Below, one piece after another: positions 36,378 through 45,120 of a stretch of 64,000 nucleotides of DNA (position 1 is the first letter of the stretch; each line of letters opens with the position of its first letter). A program made the position numbers and the translations under genes. This DNA comes from Sporomusa silvacetica DSM 10669 (GTDB lineage: Bacteria > Bacillota > Negativicutes > Sporomusales > Sporomusaceae): assembly GCF_002257705.1 (NCBI RefSeq), contig NZ_LSLK01000038.1:50720-114719 (forward strand). Direction: 5' to 3'. A model generated the notes under the pieces. The model made no database searches. It was not told the DNA's origin and worked only from the letters and a program-made list of their open reading frames with translations.

Positions 36378-36740
36378 ATGAATATATTGCTGGTTGATGA
36401 TGATGCTGGCTCTTTGTTAGGCATGAAATTTGCGATTGAGATGATGGGTTATGCCTGTGATGATTGTTTATCGCCGCTGGAAGCCATTGAGAAATATTTA
36501 CCTGAACGTCATGACGTCGCGGTAATTGATTACCAGATGCCTAGCTTAAATGGCTTTGAAGTGCTGCAAAAAATGCGAATCAAGAATCCTGCGCTTAAGG
36601 CCATTATTATATCTGGATGCATCAATATCAAGGTTGAGACTGAAGGTCAGCCCTATATTTTATTAAAAAAGCCGTTGGGAGACGACTTTTTTCAGGCGTT
36701 AAAGGAGATCGAGATAAGCAGTATGGGAGTAAATAAATAA
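36378..36740 (+). CDS. Single-domain response regulator (REC only)
   Basis: 120 residues comprising only a receiver domain: acidic pocket LLVDDDAGS, phospho-Asp in VAVIDYQMPSLNG (about residue 52), Thr/Ser position in IIISGC and Lys in LLKKPLG. With no output domain it would act like CheY or Spo0F, as a phosphate relay or sink for the kinase encoded just downstream. GGAGAG precedes the ATG. The sigma-54 promoter at 36228 controls it, probably under the activator at 39852. Confidence 0.9.
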   Translation: MNILLVDDDAGSLLGMKFAIEMMGYACDDCLSPLEAIEKYLPERHDVAVIDYQMPSLNGFEVLQKMRIKNPALKAIIISGCINIKVETEGQPYILLKKPLGDDFFQALKEIEISSMGVNK

Positions 36741-36766
36741 AATAGGCGGGCGTGCCCGCTTATTTT
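36741..36766 (+). terminator. Terminator after the REC-only gene
   Basis: A GC-rich 7-bp stem GGCGGGC/GCCCGCT, extended by AATA/TATT, with TATTTTATTT following. The kinase gene downstream therefore probably has partly independent expression. Confidence 0.65.
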
Positions 36767-36930
36767 ATTTGCAGATGCGATAATTGTGTTTTATCAGGTA
36801 TATGTCAAGATAGTAGTGCACGATTTTATGTTGAGTTTTTATCGCAGCATACAGGGATTTTGCAAAGATTATCGAAAATAGATGAAAAATAGCATGTGAT
36901 AAACTGTAGGTGTGAGGCTGGTGCCAAATA

Positions 36931-39840
36931 GTGGTAAAACGCTGGACTTTTGCGATTGTTTTGTGTGTCGGGTTGTTTTGCATAATTAGTGTTGATAAGA
37001 TTTATTGCCAGCAGGAAACGGAACGCTATGCCTGGGTTTTAAATAGATTTACCGAACGGTTGGAGCAGTCACTGCAAGCTGAAGTAGACCAGGGTTTGCA
37101 TGTGGTAGAAGATGTAAAAATATTTCTGCAAATGAGAGAAGCTCTTCCGGAGAAGGAGGCTTTTGAACAGTTTGCTGTTTCTTTGCTAAATTATTATCCT
37201 GCGGTAACAGCTATGGCATATGCTGACAATGCTTATACCGTGCGCTATTTGTATCCTGCGAATTTAGGGGTGCCCCAGCTTGGCATAAGCTTGTCCGATG
37301 CAGACAAATATTCCCATTTTACCACAGTTACGCATAAGGCTGAGCACAAGAGAATAACGGTAAATAAAGCACCAATGCAAATACAAAACGATGTTTTTGC
37401 GCTGAGAGCGCCGTTGTTTACAGAAGATCACTTTCGTGGCATGGTCTGGGTTAGTTTTGCGGTAGACAAGTTTTTGCAGGATGCTATAGCTAAGGTCGAC
37501 TCATTGCTTACGAATAATGACGGAAAATATTATGTTGAGATACGTGCGGAAGAAGGAGAAGCGATATATAGCCTTAATCAGTTAGCGCCGCAGTCATCTG
37601 TCCGGGAATTTACCTTGCTGGTTGCGGATACACATTGGCTGGTAAAGGTTGGCTGGAAAACTTTGCCGCAGCCTAGTCTCTATATGCGCAGACTTATCTG
37701 GGGCGTAGGCAGTAGCACACTTATCCTCTTGCTAATTTTTCTCAATAGGATGTTCCGCAGGCAAGAGTGGCTTACACAGGCAATTACTGCAAAAACCAAC
37801 GAATTTCAGCTAAAAAACCAACAGCTGGAATTGGAAATTTTGGAACATGAAGAGACCGAGCGGGCTTTGCTTATAAGCGAACGCCGGCTGGCTGCACTGC
37901 TATCCGCTGTCCCCGATATACTGCTCAGGGTTAGCCGGGAAGGAATTATTCTAGATGTTGAAGCCAAGAACCCAGCAGATTTGTATTTGCCGCGTAGTGA
38001 GCTATTGAATAAAAACCTAGCGGAAGCTTTACCAGCTCAGATTTTATTGGCTGATGTATACGACAAGTTCGTAGAGCTAAGCAAAAGCATGGTTGCAGGT
38101 GAATTGGTAACAGTAGAGTATCAATTGACAATTGATGGTATCAAGAAAGATTTTGAAGCCCGTTTGGTAGTGAGCCCGATGGATGAAATAGCAATTATCA
38201 TTCGCAATATTACCGAGAAAAAGCAGGATGAAGCCTGTGAACGGATATTGATGCAAACTGCGGACAAAGTGTTGGAAGAGGCCAGCATTGAGGAAATTCT
38301 CAATTATGTCTGTGAGGAGTTGGCCGCTGTTTTTGAAGTATCCCTTGCGCGGGTTATTTTAAAAGGGGCTGACGACACCATCAAGATAAGCGCTGCAGCA
38401 GGGAAGCTAGCGGTAGTAGCCGGGAGCAGCAGACTAGACTGTACTGCCACAGGCAGGCTGAGTGGATTAGCCATTCGGGCTGGCGCAATCCAAGTAATTC
38501 AGTGTAAAGATAAATTATCGTGCTGGCAAGAAAAGCACCTAGCTGAATTGCGGCTGGACAAGGCTGTAATTCAGTCCGAGATTGCGTTGCCACTCAAGCT
38601 GTCAGGCGGTTCGACAGGGGCATTCTACCTCATAAGTACGAGACCATATTATTGGGATGAACGGATTGTGACCCGGTTGCAGAGCTTTTCTGATCAGCTA
38701 TCTATTGCCATTAACGCCGCCAGAGACCGTCAACGCCGCAGGATATTGACGGTCGGACTGGAGGCAGCCGCCAATGCCATCGTTATTACTGGCAAGGATG
38801 GTAATGTGGAATGGATTAATCCGGCCTTTGCTGTGTTGACTGGTTATACAGAGAACGAGTCTCTTGGGCAAAACCTTATGTTATTGTCAGGCTATCAGGA
38901 TGAGGGGTTTTGTCAGCGCTTTTGGCAACAGCTAAATTCTTCGGCTGAGGCATGGCGGGGTGAGTTCGCCCACTACCGGAAAGATGGCAGTTTATATCAA
39001 GAGGTTATGACCATTACACCTGTTCGGAATAATTGCGGGAAAATAGTAAACTTCATTGCGATAAAAGAAGATATTACGGAACAAAAAATGGCGGTAGCGG
39101 CCATGGCTAAGGCCGACGAGGTAAGAGCCCAGGCCGAAAAATTGTCTTCACTAGGAACCATGGCGGCTGGTCTGTCCCATGAAATTAATCAGCCGCTTAA
39201 CTCGATTAAAATGATCGCTAGTGGAATGGTTTATGCGTACCATAATGGCAAAGAGCGGCCGGTAGAAGATATTATGCGGAATATAGCTGAGATTTCCAAT
39301 CAAGCAGATCGCATAAATAACATAATTACGCACATGCGGAGCTTTATCCGGCGGGATGAAAGCCAAGTAACTTATTGCCATGTTAATGAGGCCATAGAGC
39401 AATCACTTAAAATCATTGGCAGTCAATTAACGGCGCACGGAATTAGGGTGCACAAGGAGTTGGCTGAACAATTGCCACTTATCTATGCTATGCCTACCGC
39501 GCTGGAAGAAATTGCAGTTAATTTGGCAGCTAACGCCATGCAAGCAATGGAGTCGGCAGAATGCCAGGATAAACAGCTTACTATCCGGACATGGTCAGAC
39601 AAGAATACTGTGTGTATTAAAGTTTCTGATAATGGCCCCGGCATACAGGCTGATCACAAAACCAAAGTGTTTGAGCCGTTTTATTCTACTAAACCTGGCA
39701 GTGATAATCTTGGGTTGGGATTATCGATAGTACATTCTATTGTTACCTCCTGCAAGGGAACAATTAGCATTGTTTCGGGTGAGAATGAAGGAGCCGCATT
39801 TTTGATTACCTTTCCTGCTGTTAGGGAAGAGGCCGATTAG
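36931..39840 (+). CDS. NtrB/DctB-like multi-domain sensor histidine kinase
   Basis: 969 residues. Order: membrane helix (about 5-22), extracytoplasmic sensor (about 25-250, CHASE-like: ALPEKEAFEQFAVSLLNYYP), second helix (about 257-275), PAS (about 315-425), GAF-like (about 440-590; ELAAVFEVSLARVILKG), PAS (about 610-725; TGYTENESLGQN), HisKA with phospho-His in SHEINQPLNSIK (about 750) and HATPase (NLAANAMQAME, DNGPGI, GLGLSIV). The HEINQPLN box is typical of kinases paired with NtrC-type regulators, and one follows 11 bp downstream. The start is GTG at 36931, because an in-frame stop lies just upstream; the ribosome binding site is weak. Confidence 0.92.
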   Translation: MVKRWTFAIVLCVGLFCIISVDKIYCQQETERYAWVLNRFTERLEQSLQAEVDQGLHVVEDVKIFLQMREALPEKEAFEQFAVSLLNYYPAVTAMAYADNAYTVRYLYPANLGVPQLGISLSDADKYSHFTTVTHKAEHKRITVNKAPMQIQNDVFALRAPLFTEDHFRGMVWVSFAVDKFLQDAIAKVDSLLTNNDGKYYVEIRAEEGEAIYSLNQLAPQSSVREFTLLVADTHWLVKVGWKTLPQPSLYMRRLIWGVGSSTLILLLIFLNRMFRRQEWLTQAITAKTNEFQLKNQQLELEILEHEETERALLISERRLAALLSAVPDILLRVSREGIILDVEAKNPADLYLPRSELLNKNLAEALPAQILLADVYDKFVELSKSMVAGELVTVEYQLTIDGIKKDFEARLVVSPMDEIAIIIRNITEKKQDEACERILMQTADKVLEEASIEEILNYVCEELAAVFEVSLARVILKGADDTIKISAAAGKLAVVAGSSRLDCTATGRLSGLAIRAGAIQVIQCKDKLSCWQEKHLAELRLDKAVIQSEIALPLKLSGGSTGAFYLISTRPYYWDERIVTRLQSFSDQLSIAINAARDRQRRRILTVGLEAAANAIVITGKDGNVEWINPAFAVLTGYTENESLGQNLMLLSGYQDEGFCQRFWQQLNSSAEAWRGEFAHYRKDGSLYQEVMTITPVRNNCGKIVNFIAIKEDITEQKMAVAAMAKADEVRAQAEKLSSLGTMAAGLSHEINQPLNSIKMIASGMVYAYHNGKERPVEDIMRNIAEISNQADRINNIITHMRSFIRRDESQVTYCHVNEAIEQSLKIIGSQLTAHGIRVHKELAEQLPLIYAMPTALEEIAVNLAANAMQAMESAECQDKQLTIRTWSDKNTVCIKVSDNGPGIQADHKTKVFEPFYSTKPGSDNLGLGLSIVHSIVTSCKGTISIVSGENEGAAFLITFPAVREEAD

Positions 39841-39851
39841 GGGGTTAAGCT

Positions 39852-41339
39852 ATGGAAATATTATTGGTAGATGATGATCAACATAGTCGGGCGGCAGTGG
39901 CCTGGTTTTTGCGCGAACAGGAGCATCTGGTAATGGAGTGCGAGGACGCTGCGGAGGCGCTGGCTAAGTGGAAATTGGCTGATTATCCTCTGGTATTATC
40001 TGATATTCAGATGCCAGGCATGTCCGGAATTGAACTGGCCCAGGTTATTACTGAACAGCCAGACAGCTGGCGGACAGATGTTGTACTATTTACCGGCTAT
40101 GGAGATATGAAAACAGCAGTGGCTGCTCTGCGAGCCGGGGCCTATGATTATTTACTAAAGCCTGTTGACGCCCAGGAGTTAGCGGCTATTGTGCAGCGTG
40201 TGTCAGAACATCAGGCATTGTTAAGGGAGAACAAAGCGCTGACCGAGAATTTTGACGCTCAGCTCCAATCAGCGACTAAGAATACGGAGCAAGAGTTAAC
40301 CCGCATGCGCAAGATGGTCGCCGAGACGGTTATCGGCAATGTGGGTGTTTTTTCTGTAAGTATGCAGCAGGTGACTGATCTTGCACAACGTTTTCACACA
40401 GATAGGACACTGACTGTGTTGATTCAGGGAGAAACAGGTACAGGTAAAGAAGTAGCCGCTCGCATCATTCATTATGGTTCTAACCTAAAATCGCCGTCCG
40501 GGCCGCTTATTGAGCTTAATTGTGCTGCCATTCCACATAATTTGTTTGAAACCGAACTCTTCGGTTACGAGGGCGGTTCCTTTAGTGGTAGTTCAAGCCG
40601 TGGGCAAAAAGGCAAGCTGGATGCCGCGGCAGGCGGGACGATATTTTTGGATGAGGTAGCCGAGATGTTGCCAGAGATGCAGGCCAAACTGCTCAGAGTT
40701 CTTGAAACCAAGGAGTATTATCGTGTCGGCGGTTTGAAAAAAATCAAGGCAGATGTCCGCATTATCTGCGCTACTAATGTTGATCTTGAAAAAAGAATGG
40801 AAGAGGGGTCGTTCCGGCGCGATCTTTATTATCGCTTGAAAATCGGGCACATTGTTATTCCACCCCTTAGAGAACGGCGTGAGGAAATTGTACCGCTCGC
40901 AGAAATGTTCTTACGGGAGTTTGCTCAAGCCAAAAGAAAACGCTTTGCCGGCATTAGTTCTCAGGCAGGGGAGCTCCTGGAACAATGTGATTGGCCCGGC
41001 AATGTGCGGGAATTGCGCAATGCTATGGAGTGGGTGGTCTTTATGTATGACGATACTGAGCTGCAACCCTGTCACCTGGGAAAAGTGGTTCAAGACTGTG
41101 TGGTATCTTCCCAAGGTGAGAAATTTGCAGGTGGCACCACAGAAAAACAAGTGATATTGCCTTTGCCCGACGGAGGGCTGTCAATAAAGGAATATAATGA
41201 CCTCATTATTCAGGCAGTTCTTGATGCACATAAGGGTAATCAGACGGCAACCGCCAAATATCTGGATATGTCACTTCGGGCATTGTGTTATCGCCTGGAA
41301 CAAATGCGCAATCGAAATTCTGGAAAAAAAGAAGAGTAA
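39852..41339 (+). CDS. Sigma-54-dependent response regulator (NtrC family) with altered GAFTGA loop
   Basis: 495 residues: receiver (1-120; LVDDDQHS, Asp in VLSDIQMPG, LLKPVD), AAA+ domain (about 165-400; Walker A GETGTGKE, Walker B GGTIFLDE, RDLYYRL arginine finger region) and a C-terminal Fis-like HTH (NQTATAKYLDMSLRALCYRL). It would remodel sigma-54 polymerase at -24/-12 promoters after phosphorylation by the adjacent kinase. The loop that normally reads GAFTGA after ELFGYEG reads GSFSGS here, conserving Phe and a Ser/Thr but changing the flanking Ala residues. Two sigma-54 promoters flank its operon. Confidence 0.93.
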   Translation: MEILLVDDDQHSRAAVAWFLREQEHLVMECEDAAEALAKWKLADYPLVLSDIQMPGMSGIELAQVITEQPDSWRTDVVLFTGYGDMKTAVAALRAGAYDYLLKPVDAQELAAIVQRVSEHQALLRENKALTENFDAQLQSATKNTEQELTRMRKMVAETVIGNVGVFSVSMQQVTDLAQRFHTDRTLTVLIQGETGTGKEVAARIIHYGSNLKSPSGPLIELNCAAIPHNLFETELFGYEGGSFSGSSSRGQKGKLDAAAGGTIFLDEVAEMLPEMQAKLLRVLETKEYYRVGGLKKIKADVRIICATNVDLEKRMEEGSFRRDLYYRLKIGHIVIPPLRERREEIVPLAEMFLREFAQAKRKRFAGISSQAGELLEQCDWPGNVRELRNAMEWVVFMYDDTELQPCHLGKVVQDCVVSSQGEKFAGGTTEKQVILPLPDGGLSIKEYNDLIIQAVLDAHKGNQTATAKYLDMSLRALCYRLEQMRNRNSGKKEE

Positions 41340-41371
41340 AGGTGATCATTTTTTACATACCCACCAATTAA

Positions 41372-41406
41372 TTGCATAGCAACTCCGGTGGATATGCAAT
41401 TTTTGG
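41372..41406. promoter_or_regulatory. TTGCATA-N14-TATGCAA inverted repeat, candidate enhancer or terminator hairpin
   Basis: Half-sites 41372-41378 and 41393-41399 are the same as at 36140-36155, but separated by 14 rather than 2 bp, about one extra helical turn. It lies about 147 bp upstream of the second sigma-54 promoter. TTTTTGG follows, so it could also end the activator transcript. Confidence 0.45.
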
Positions 41407-41531
41407 TATTAATAAGGGTAAGTTTGCTGGCAAGGTATCGATGCCAGCGAGACCTTGTTTTATTTATTTAAATAGATTGGTTGCTGCTTTAAGAGGCTTC
41501 TTAGATAACTAACAAGGATTATCTGTTTTTT

Positions 41532-41547
41532 TGGCATGATCTTTGCG
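41532..41547 (+). promoter_or_regulatory. Sigma-54 (-24/-12) promoter of the HD-GYP gene
   Basis: TGGCATGATCTTTGCG has GG and GC exactly 12 bp apart and the same TGGCATGAT start as the promoter at 36228. It lies about 75 bp before the HD-GYP start codon. Confidence 0.75.
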
Positions 41548-41621
41548 TAAACAAAGGATAACCGAAGTCCAATTTACGAACAGTTCTAGCTAGCTGCTCG
41601 CATAGTAAAGGGGTAAAGAGC

Positions 41622-43043
41622 ATGAGGGGTATTCTCAAACGAAAAATAAATTACTATAGATTTGGTAATAGCAACTGGAACCCTTTGGCACATGCATCAC
41701 TTTATTCCAAGTTGGTTATTATTTTGTTTCTGGTGTTTACGGTTACTGTTTTGGCTTTGACCTATCAGTTAGAAAAAAATATAGAAGACAGTCATATTGA
41801 AATGGTCAAAGATGAACTAAAGTCTATCGCAGCAATTAGCGCAGTTTCTATTGACGGGGATTTTGTGGATGATTTGCGTGAGCCTGAGCAGCAGCAAAAT
41901 AAAAAGTATATTGCTATCAAACAATTCTTTGCGCAGCTTATAGAAGCCAATCAGAATATAAAAGATATCTATATTATGCGCAAAGGTGCGACAAATGAGG
42001 AACTGGTTTTTTTGGTAGATGCTGACCCGGACCCGGCTGAATTTGGTGAGATATATGATGTTGAAGTTGCACCAGATATGGTTAGCGGTTTTGAACGACC
42101 AGCGGTAGACCGCGATTTTACCACCGATAAATGGGGCATGACGCTTTCCGGATATGCGCCAGTAAAAAACTCTCGCGGAGAAACGGTTGCCATTATTGGG
42201 ATAGATTACGATGTGGGCAGTATTGAGGCCGGAATTGGCCAGAGGAAAAAGCAGATACTGCTGTACTCGTTAGTGAGTATGGGTATCATGCTGGTTATTA
42301 GTCTGATATTGGCCAAAAGCATAATTGGCCGCCTAAACAGAGTAAAGCGGGCTGTTGATATTATCCTCGAGGATGAACGCCATACCACTCAATTTTACAA
42401 GGAGAAGGATGAGGTCAATCTACTCGCCTCCCGGGTTAACAAATTGATTCAGAAGTTTACCGTAGAGAAAGAGCAAATACTTATTTCAATAATAATGACA
42501 TTGGTTAATACCTTAGAGGTAAGAGATCAATACACACATGGGCATTCAACAGAAGTTGCCATGATGGTAACAGATATTATGGATAAATTGAATATGGATG
42601 CTGAAGAGAAATTCGCGATAAATTTTGCGGCACTGTTACATGATATTGGTAAAATTGGCATTACAGATACTGTTCTCAATAAAACAGGTAAGCTCACTGA
42701 TGCTGAATTTGATATTATCAAGCAGCATCCTGTTATTGGCGCGAAAATTCTGGAGGGTATCCCTTCTCTAAAGCAGATTCAGCAGATAGTAAAACATCAT
42801 CATGAACGCTATGACGGGCGAGGGTATCCATCTGGTCTGGCTGGTCAGGATGTTTCCTTTGGGTCAAGAATTATTGCGGTGGCAGATAGCTTTCAGGCCA
42901 TGATTTCCGATAGACCCTACCGGAAGGGAATGTCACAAGCGGTAGCCATGGAGGAATTAGAGCGAAATAAGGGGACACAATTTGATCCAGAGATTGTAGA
43001 TGTATTTTTGGAAATATGTAGGGCTAAAGAATATAAAGTTTAA
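41622..43043 (+). CDS. Membrane HD-GYP cyclic-di-GMP phosphodiesterase
   Basis: 473 residues. A first membrane helix (about 30-50), an extracytoplasmic Cache-like sensor (DIYIMRKGATNEELVFLVDADPD, GIDYDV) resembling that of the hybrid kinase at 17974, a second helix (about 207-228), a HAMP-like linker and an HD-GYP domain from about residue 290. Metal ligands are visible in LLHDIGKIG and HHHERYDGRGYP, with the GYP motif intact. The enzyme would lower c-di-GMP. It is read from its own sigma-54 promoter and ends at a terminator, so it is probably a target of the adjacent kinase and activator. Confidence 0.92.
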   Translation: MRGILKRKINYYRFGNSNWNPLAHASLYSKLVIILFLVFTVTVLALTYQLEKNIEDSHIEMVKDELKSIAAISAVSIDGDFVDDLREPEQQQNKKYIAIKQFFAQLIEANQNIKDIYIMRKGATNEELVFLVDADPDPAEFGEIYDVEVAPDMVSGFERPAVDRDFTTDKWGMTLSGYAPVKNSRGETVAIIGIDYDVGSIEAGIGQRKKQILLYSLVSMGIMLVISLILAKSIIGRLNRVKRAVDIILEDERHTTQFYKEKDEVNLLASRVNKLIQKFTVEKEQILISIIMTLVNTLEVRDQYTHGHSTEVAMMVTDIMDKLNMDAEEKFAINFAALLHDIGKIGITDTVLNKTGKLTDAEFDIIKQHPVIGAKILEGIPSLKQIQQIVKHHHERYDGRGYPSGLAGQDVSFGSRIIAVADSFQAMISDRPYRKGMSQAVAMEELERNKGTQFDPEIVDVFLEICRAKEYKV

Positions 43044-43064
43044 TGCTAGCTATGACATGATCAG

Positions 43065-43093
43065 ATAACCGCAAACGTTGCGGTTATTTTTTT
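43065..43093 (+). terminator. Intrinsic terminator of the HD-GYP gene
   Basis: A perfect 10-bp stem ATAACCGCAA/TTGCGGTTAT with a 3-nt loop and seven T. Confidence 0.92.
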
Positions 43094-43211
43094 CCCCAAA
43101 CACATTACCTGCAGGTAAAGAGGTAAGACTTGTAATAATTGGTATAATAAAAGCCTCGCAAATAGTTTAACTAATTATTTTCCATTAATACGATTTTCTA
43201 ATAAATAAATG

Positions 43212-43241
43212 TTGACAATATTTAGTCGGAAGCAGTAAAAT
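43212..43241 (+). promoter_or_regulatory. SigA-type promoter of the rrf2-cyd operon
   Basis: TTGACA (43212-43217), an 18-bp spacer and TAAAAT (43236-43241), about 60 bp before the Rrf2 start codon. Confidence 0.6.
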
Positions 43242-43252
43242 GAAATTAATAC

Positions 43253-43269
43253 TATACTGGTTCAGTATA
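43253..43269. promoter_or_regulatory. Candidate operator for the Rrf2 regulator
   Basis: The palindrome TATACT-GGTTC-AGTATA overlaps the expected transcription start of the Rrf2 gene, a classic autorepression position. Confidence 0.45.
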
Positions 43270-43301
43270 CATTCATTATCGCACTAGAGGGTGGTGACAT
43301 T

Positions 43302-43730
43302 GTGCAGCTTAATCAGGCTACAGATTATGCTTTTCGAGTAGTATTATATTTGTCTGGGCTGCCGTTTGGGGAGGTGGCAAGCGGGATAACTATTGCTGAA
43401 AGTCAAACCATTCCGCGCCGGTTTTTACAAAAAATTATGCGGATGCTGGCCGCGGGTGGATTGGTAAAATCATACCGTGGTGCTGTGGGCGGGTTTGCCC
43501 TGGCAAAGCGGGCTGAAGAAATCACACTCTATGATGTAATTGTCGCCATGGAAGGCTCGCTTGGTATTCATCGCTGCTTGGCTGACCGCAGCGCATGCAA
43601 TCGCCATTGTGGTGAGGAATGTCCGGTACATCAGGCGCTGGCCGCTACACAAGATCGGTTGGCAGCCGATTTAGCCAAGGTTACCTTTGCAGCATTGGCT
43701 GCTAAAACAAATAATTCTAGTAGGGGGTAA
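43302..43730 (+). CDS. Rrf2-family transcriptional regulator (Fe-S or redox type)
   Basis: 142 residues. N-terminal winged helix (QATDYAFRVVLYLSG, TIPRRFLQKIMRMLAAGGLV, YRGAVGGFALAK) is typical of Rrf2. The C-terminal part has four cysteines, CLADRSACNRHCGEEC, as in members that bind an iron-sulfur cluster (IscR, NsrR) and sense oxygen, NO or redox state. The start is GTG at 43302 with a GGTGG-type ribosome binding site. It ends 4 bp before cydA, so it likely controls its own operon in response to oxygen or NO. Confidence 0.92.
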   Translation: MQLNQATDYAFRVVLYLSGLPFGEVASGITIAESQTIPRRFLQKIMRMLAAGGLVKSYRGAVGGFALAKRAEEITLYDVIVAMEGSLGIHRCLADRSACNRHCGEECPVHQALAATQDRLAADLAKVTFAALAAKTNNSSRG

Positions 43731-43734
43731 GAGC

Positions 43735-45120
43735 ATGGAAGAATTACTATTATCCCGGTGGCAATTCGGGATAACGACAATCTATCATTTCCTTTTTGTA
43801 CCACTGACATTAGGGTTGTCGCTTATTGTAGCCATTCTGGAAACTACCTATGTCCGCACTGGTAATGAGATGTACAAACAACAGACTAAATTCTGGGGGA
43901 AACTATTCCTTATCAACTTTGCTATGGGTGTGGTCACAGGTATTGTCCAAGAATTCCATTTTGGAATGAACTGGTCAGAGTATGCCCGGTTTATGGGGGA
44001 CATTTTTGGTGCACCGCTGGCCTTAGAGGCACTCACGGCTTTTTATCTGGAGTCGGTCTTTCTGGGTCTCTGGATTTTTGGCTGGGATCGCCTATCTAAG
44101 AGGCTGCATGTTGCCAGTATGTGGGTTGTAGCGTTGGCTACAAATTTGTCGGCTTTCTGGATTTTGACAGCTAACTCTTTTATGCAGTCGCCTGTGGGCT
44201 ATGTCATTAATAATGGCCGGGCCGAAATGACCGACTTTGTTGCACTTATTACTAATCCTTATGTGTTCAATCAGTTTCCGCACACTGTATTATCAGGTCT
44301 GGTGACAGCTGGTTTCTTTGTATTATCCATTAGTGCCTTTCACCTTATCCGGAAAACACATCTTGATTTTTTTCGGGCTTCGTTCAAGCTGGGACTAATC
44401 TGGACGGTAGTAAGCTTATTTCTCTTGATGGGCAGTGGTCATACCCAAACACAGTTCATTGCCAAAACGCAGCCGATGAAATTGGCAGCAGCCGAAGCAC
44501 TGTGGGAGACGGCTAGTCCTGCGCCCTTCGCGGTTGCAGCTATTATTGACGAGCAGAATAAGACCAATCCGGTGGAATTGAAAATCCCGGCAATGCTATC
44601 TATATTGGCTTACAATAATCCCAATACACCGGTTAAAGGGATTAAAGATATTGAAAAAGAGTATATTGCCCAATATGGGCCGGGCAATTATGTTCCTGCA
44701 GTAACGCCGGTATTCTGGAGTTTCCGAATTATGGTGGCTGCCGGCAGTGCCATGATGGTTGTTGTACTGGTCGCAGGATTCCTCTGGTGGCGCGGCCAAC
44801 TGGAAGCAAAACCTTATATACTCAAAGCAGTATTGTGGAGTTTACCATTACCATATATCGCCAATTCGACTGGCTGGTTTGTCACTGAGGGTGGCAGGCA
44901 GCCCTGGATTGTATTTGGTCTGCAGAAGGTAGGCGAGGCTGTATCACCTTCAGTGGGGGCTATCAGTATCTGGATTTCGCTGATTGGCTTTACCTTGATA
45001 TATGCTTTGCTGGCAATAGCAGCGGTGTATCTTGTACAGAAGTTTGTCCGGCAGGGTCCTGTAGATACTCCGGCTAAAACCAATCAACCGGTAGCAAAGG
45101 GGGCGTCATTATGGAGTTAA
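43735..45120 (+). CDS. cydA: Cytochrome bd oxidase subunit I
   Basis: About 461 residues with nine or so membrane helices. Cytochrome bd reduces O2 to water with quinol, carrying hemes b558, b595 and d in subunit I. Seen: SRWQFGITTIYHFLFVPLTLG with the conserved heme-ligand His, GIVQEFHFGMNW, FLESVFLGLW and the motif GRQPW. The periplasmic quinol loop is of the short type. ATG 43735 has AGGGGG upstream; an in-frame start at 43687 would overlap the Rrf2 gene. In an anaerobe the enzyme serves oxygen defence. Confidence 0.97.
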   Translation: MEELLLSRWQFGITTIYHFLFVPLTLGLSLIVAILETTYVRTGNEMYKQQTKFWGKLFLINFAMGVVTGIVQEFHFGMNWSEYARFMGDIFGAPLALEALTAFYLESVFLGLWIFGWDRLSKRLHVASMWVVALATNLSAFWILTANSFMQSPVGYVINNGRAEMTDFVALITNPYVFNQFPHTVLSGLVTAGFFVLSISAFHLIRKTHLDFFRASFKLGLIWTVVSLFLLMGSGHTQTQFIAKTQPMKLAAAEALWETASPAPFAVAAIIDEQNKTNPVELKIPAMLSILAYNNPNTPVKGIKDIEKEYIAQYGPGNYVPAVTPVFWSFRIMVAAGSAMMVVVLVAGFLWWRGQLEAKPYILKAVLWSLPLPYIANSTGWFVTEGGRQPWIVFGLQKVGEAVSPSVGAISIWISLIGFTLIYALLAIAAVYLVQKFVRQGPVDTPAKTNQPVAKGASLWS

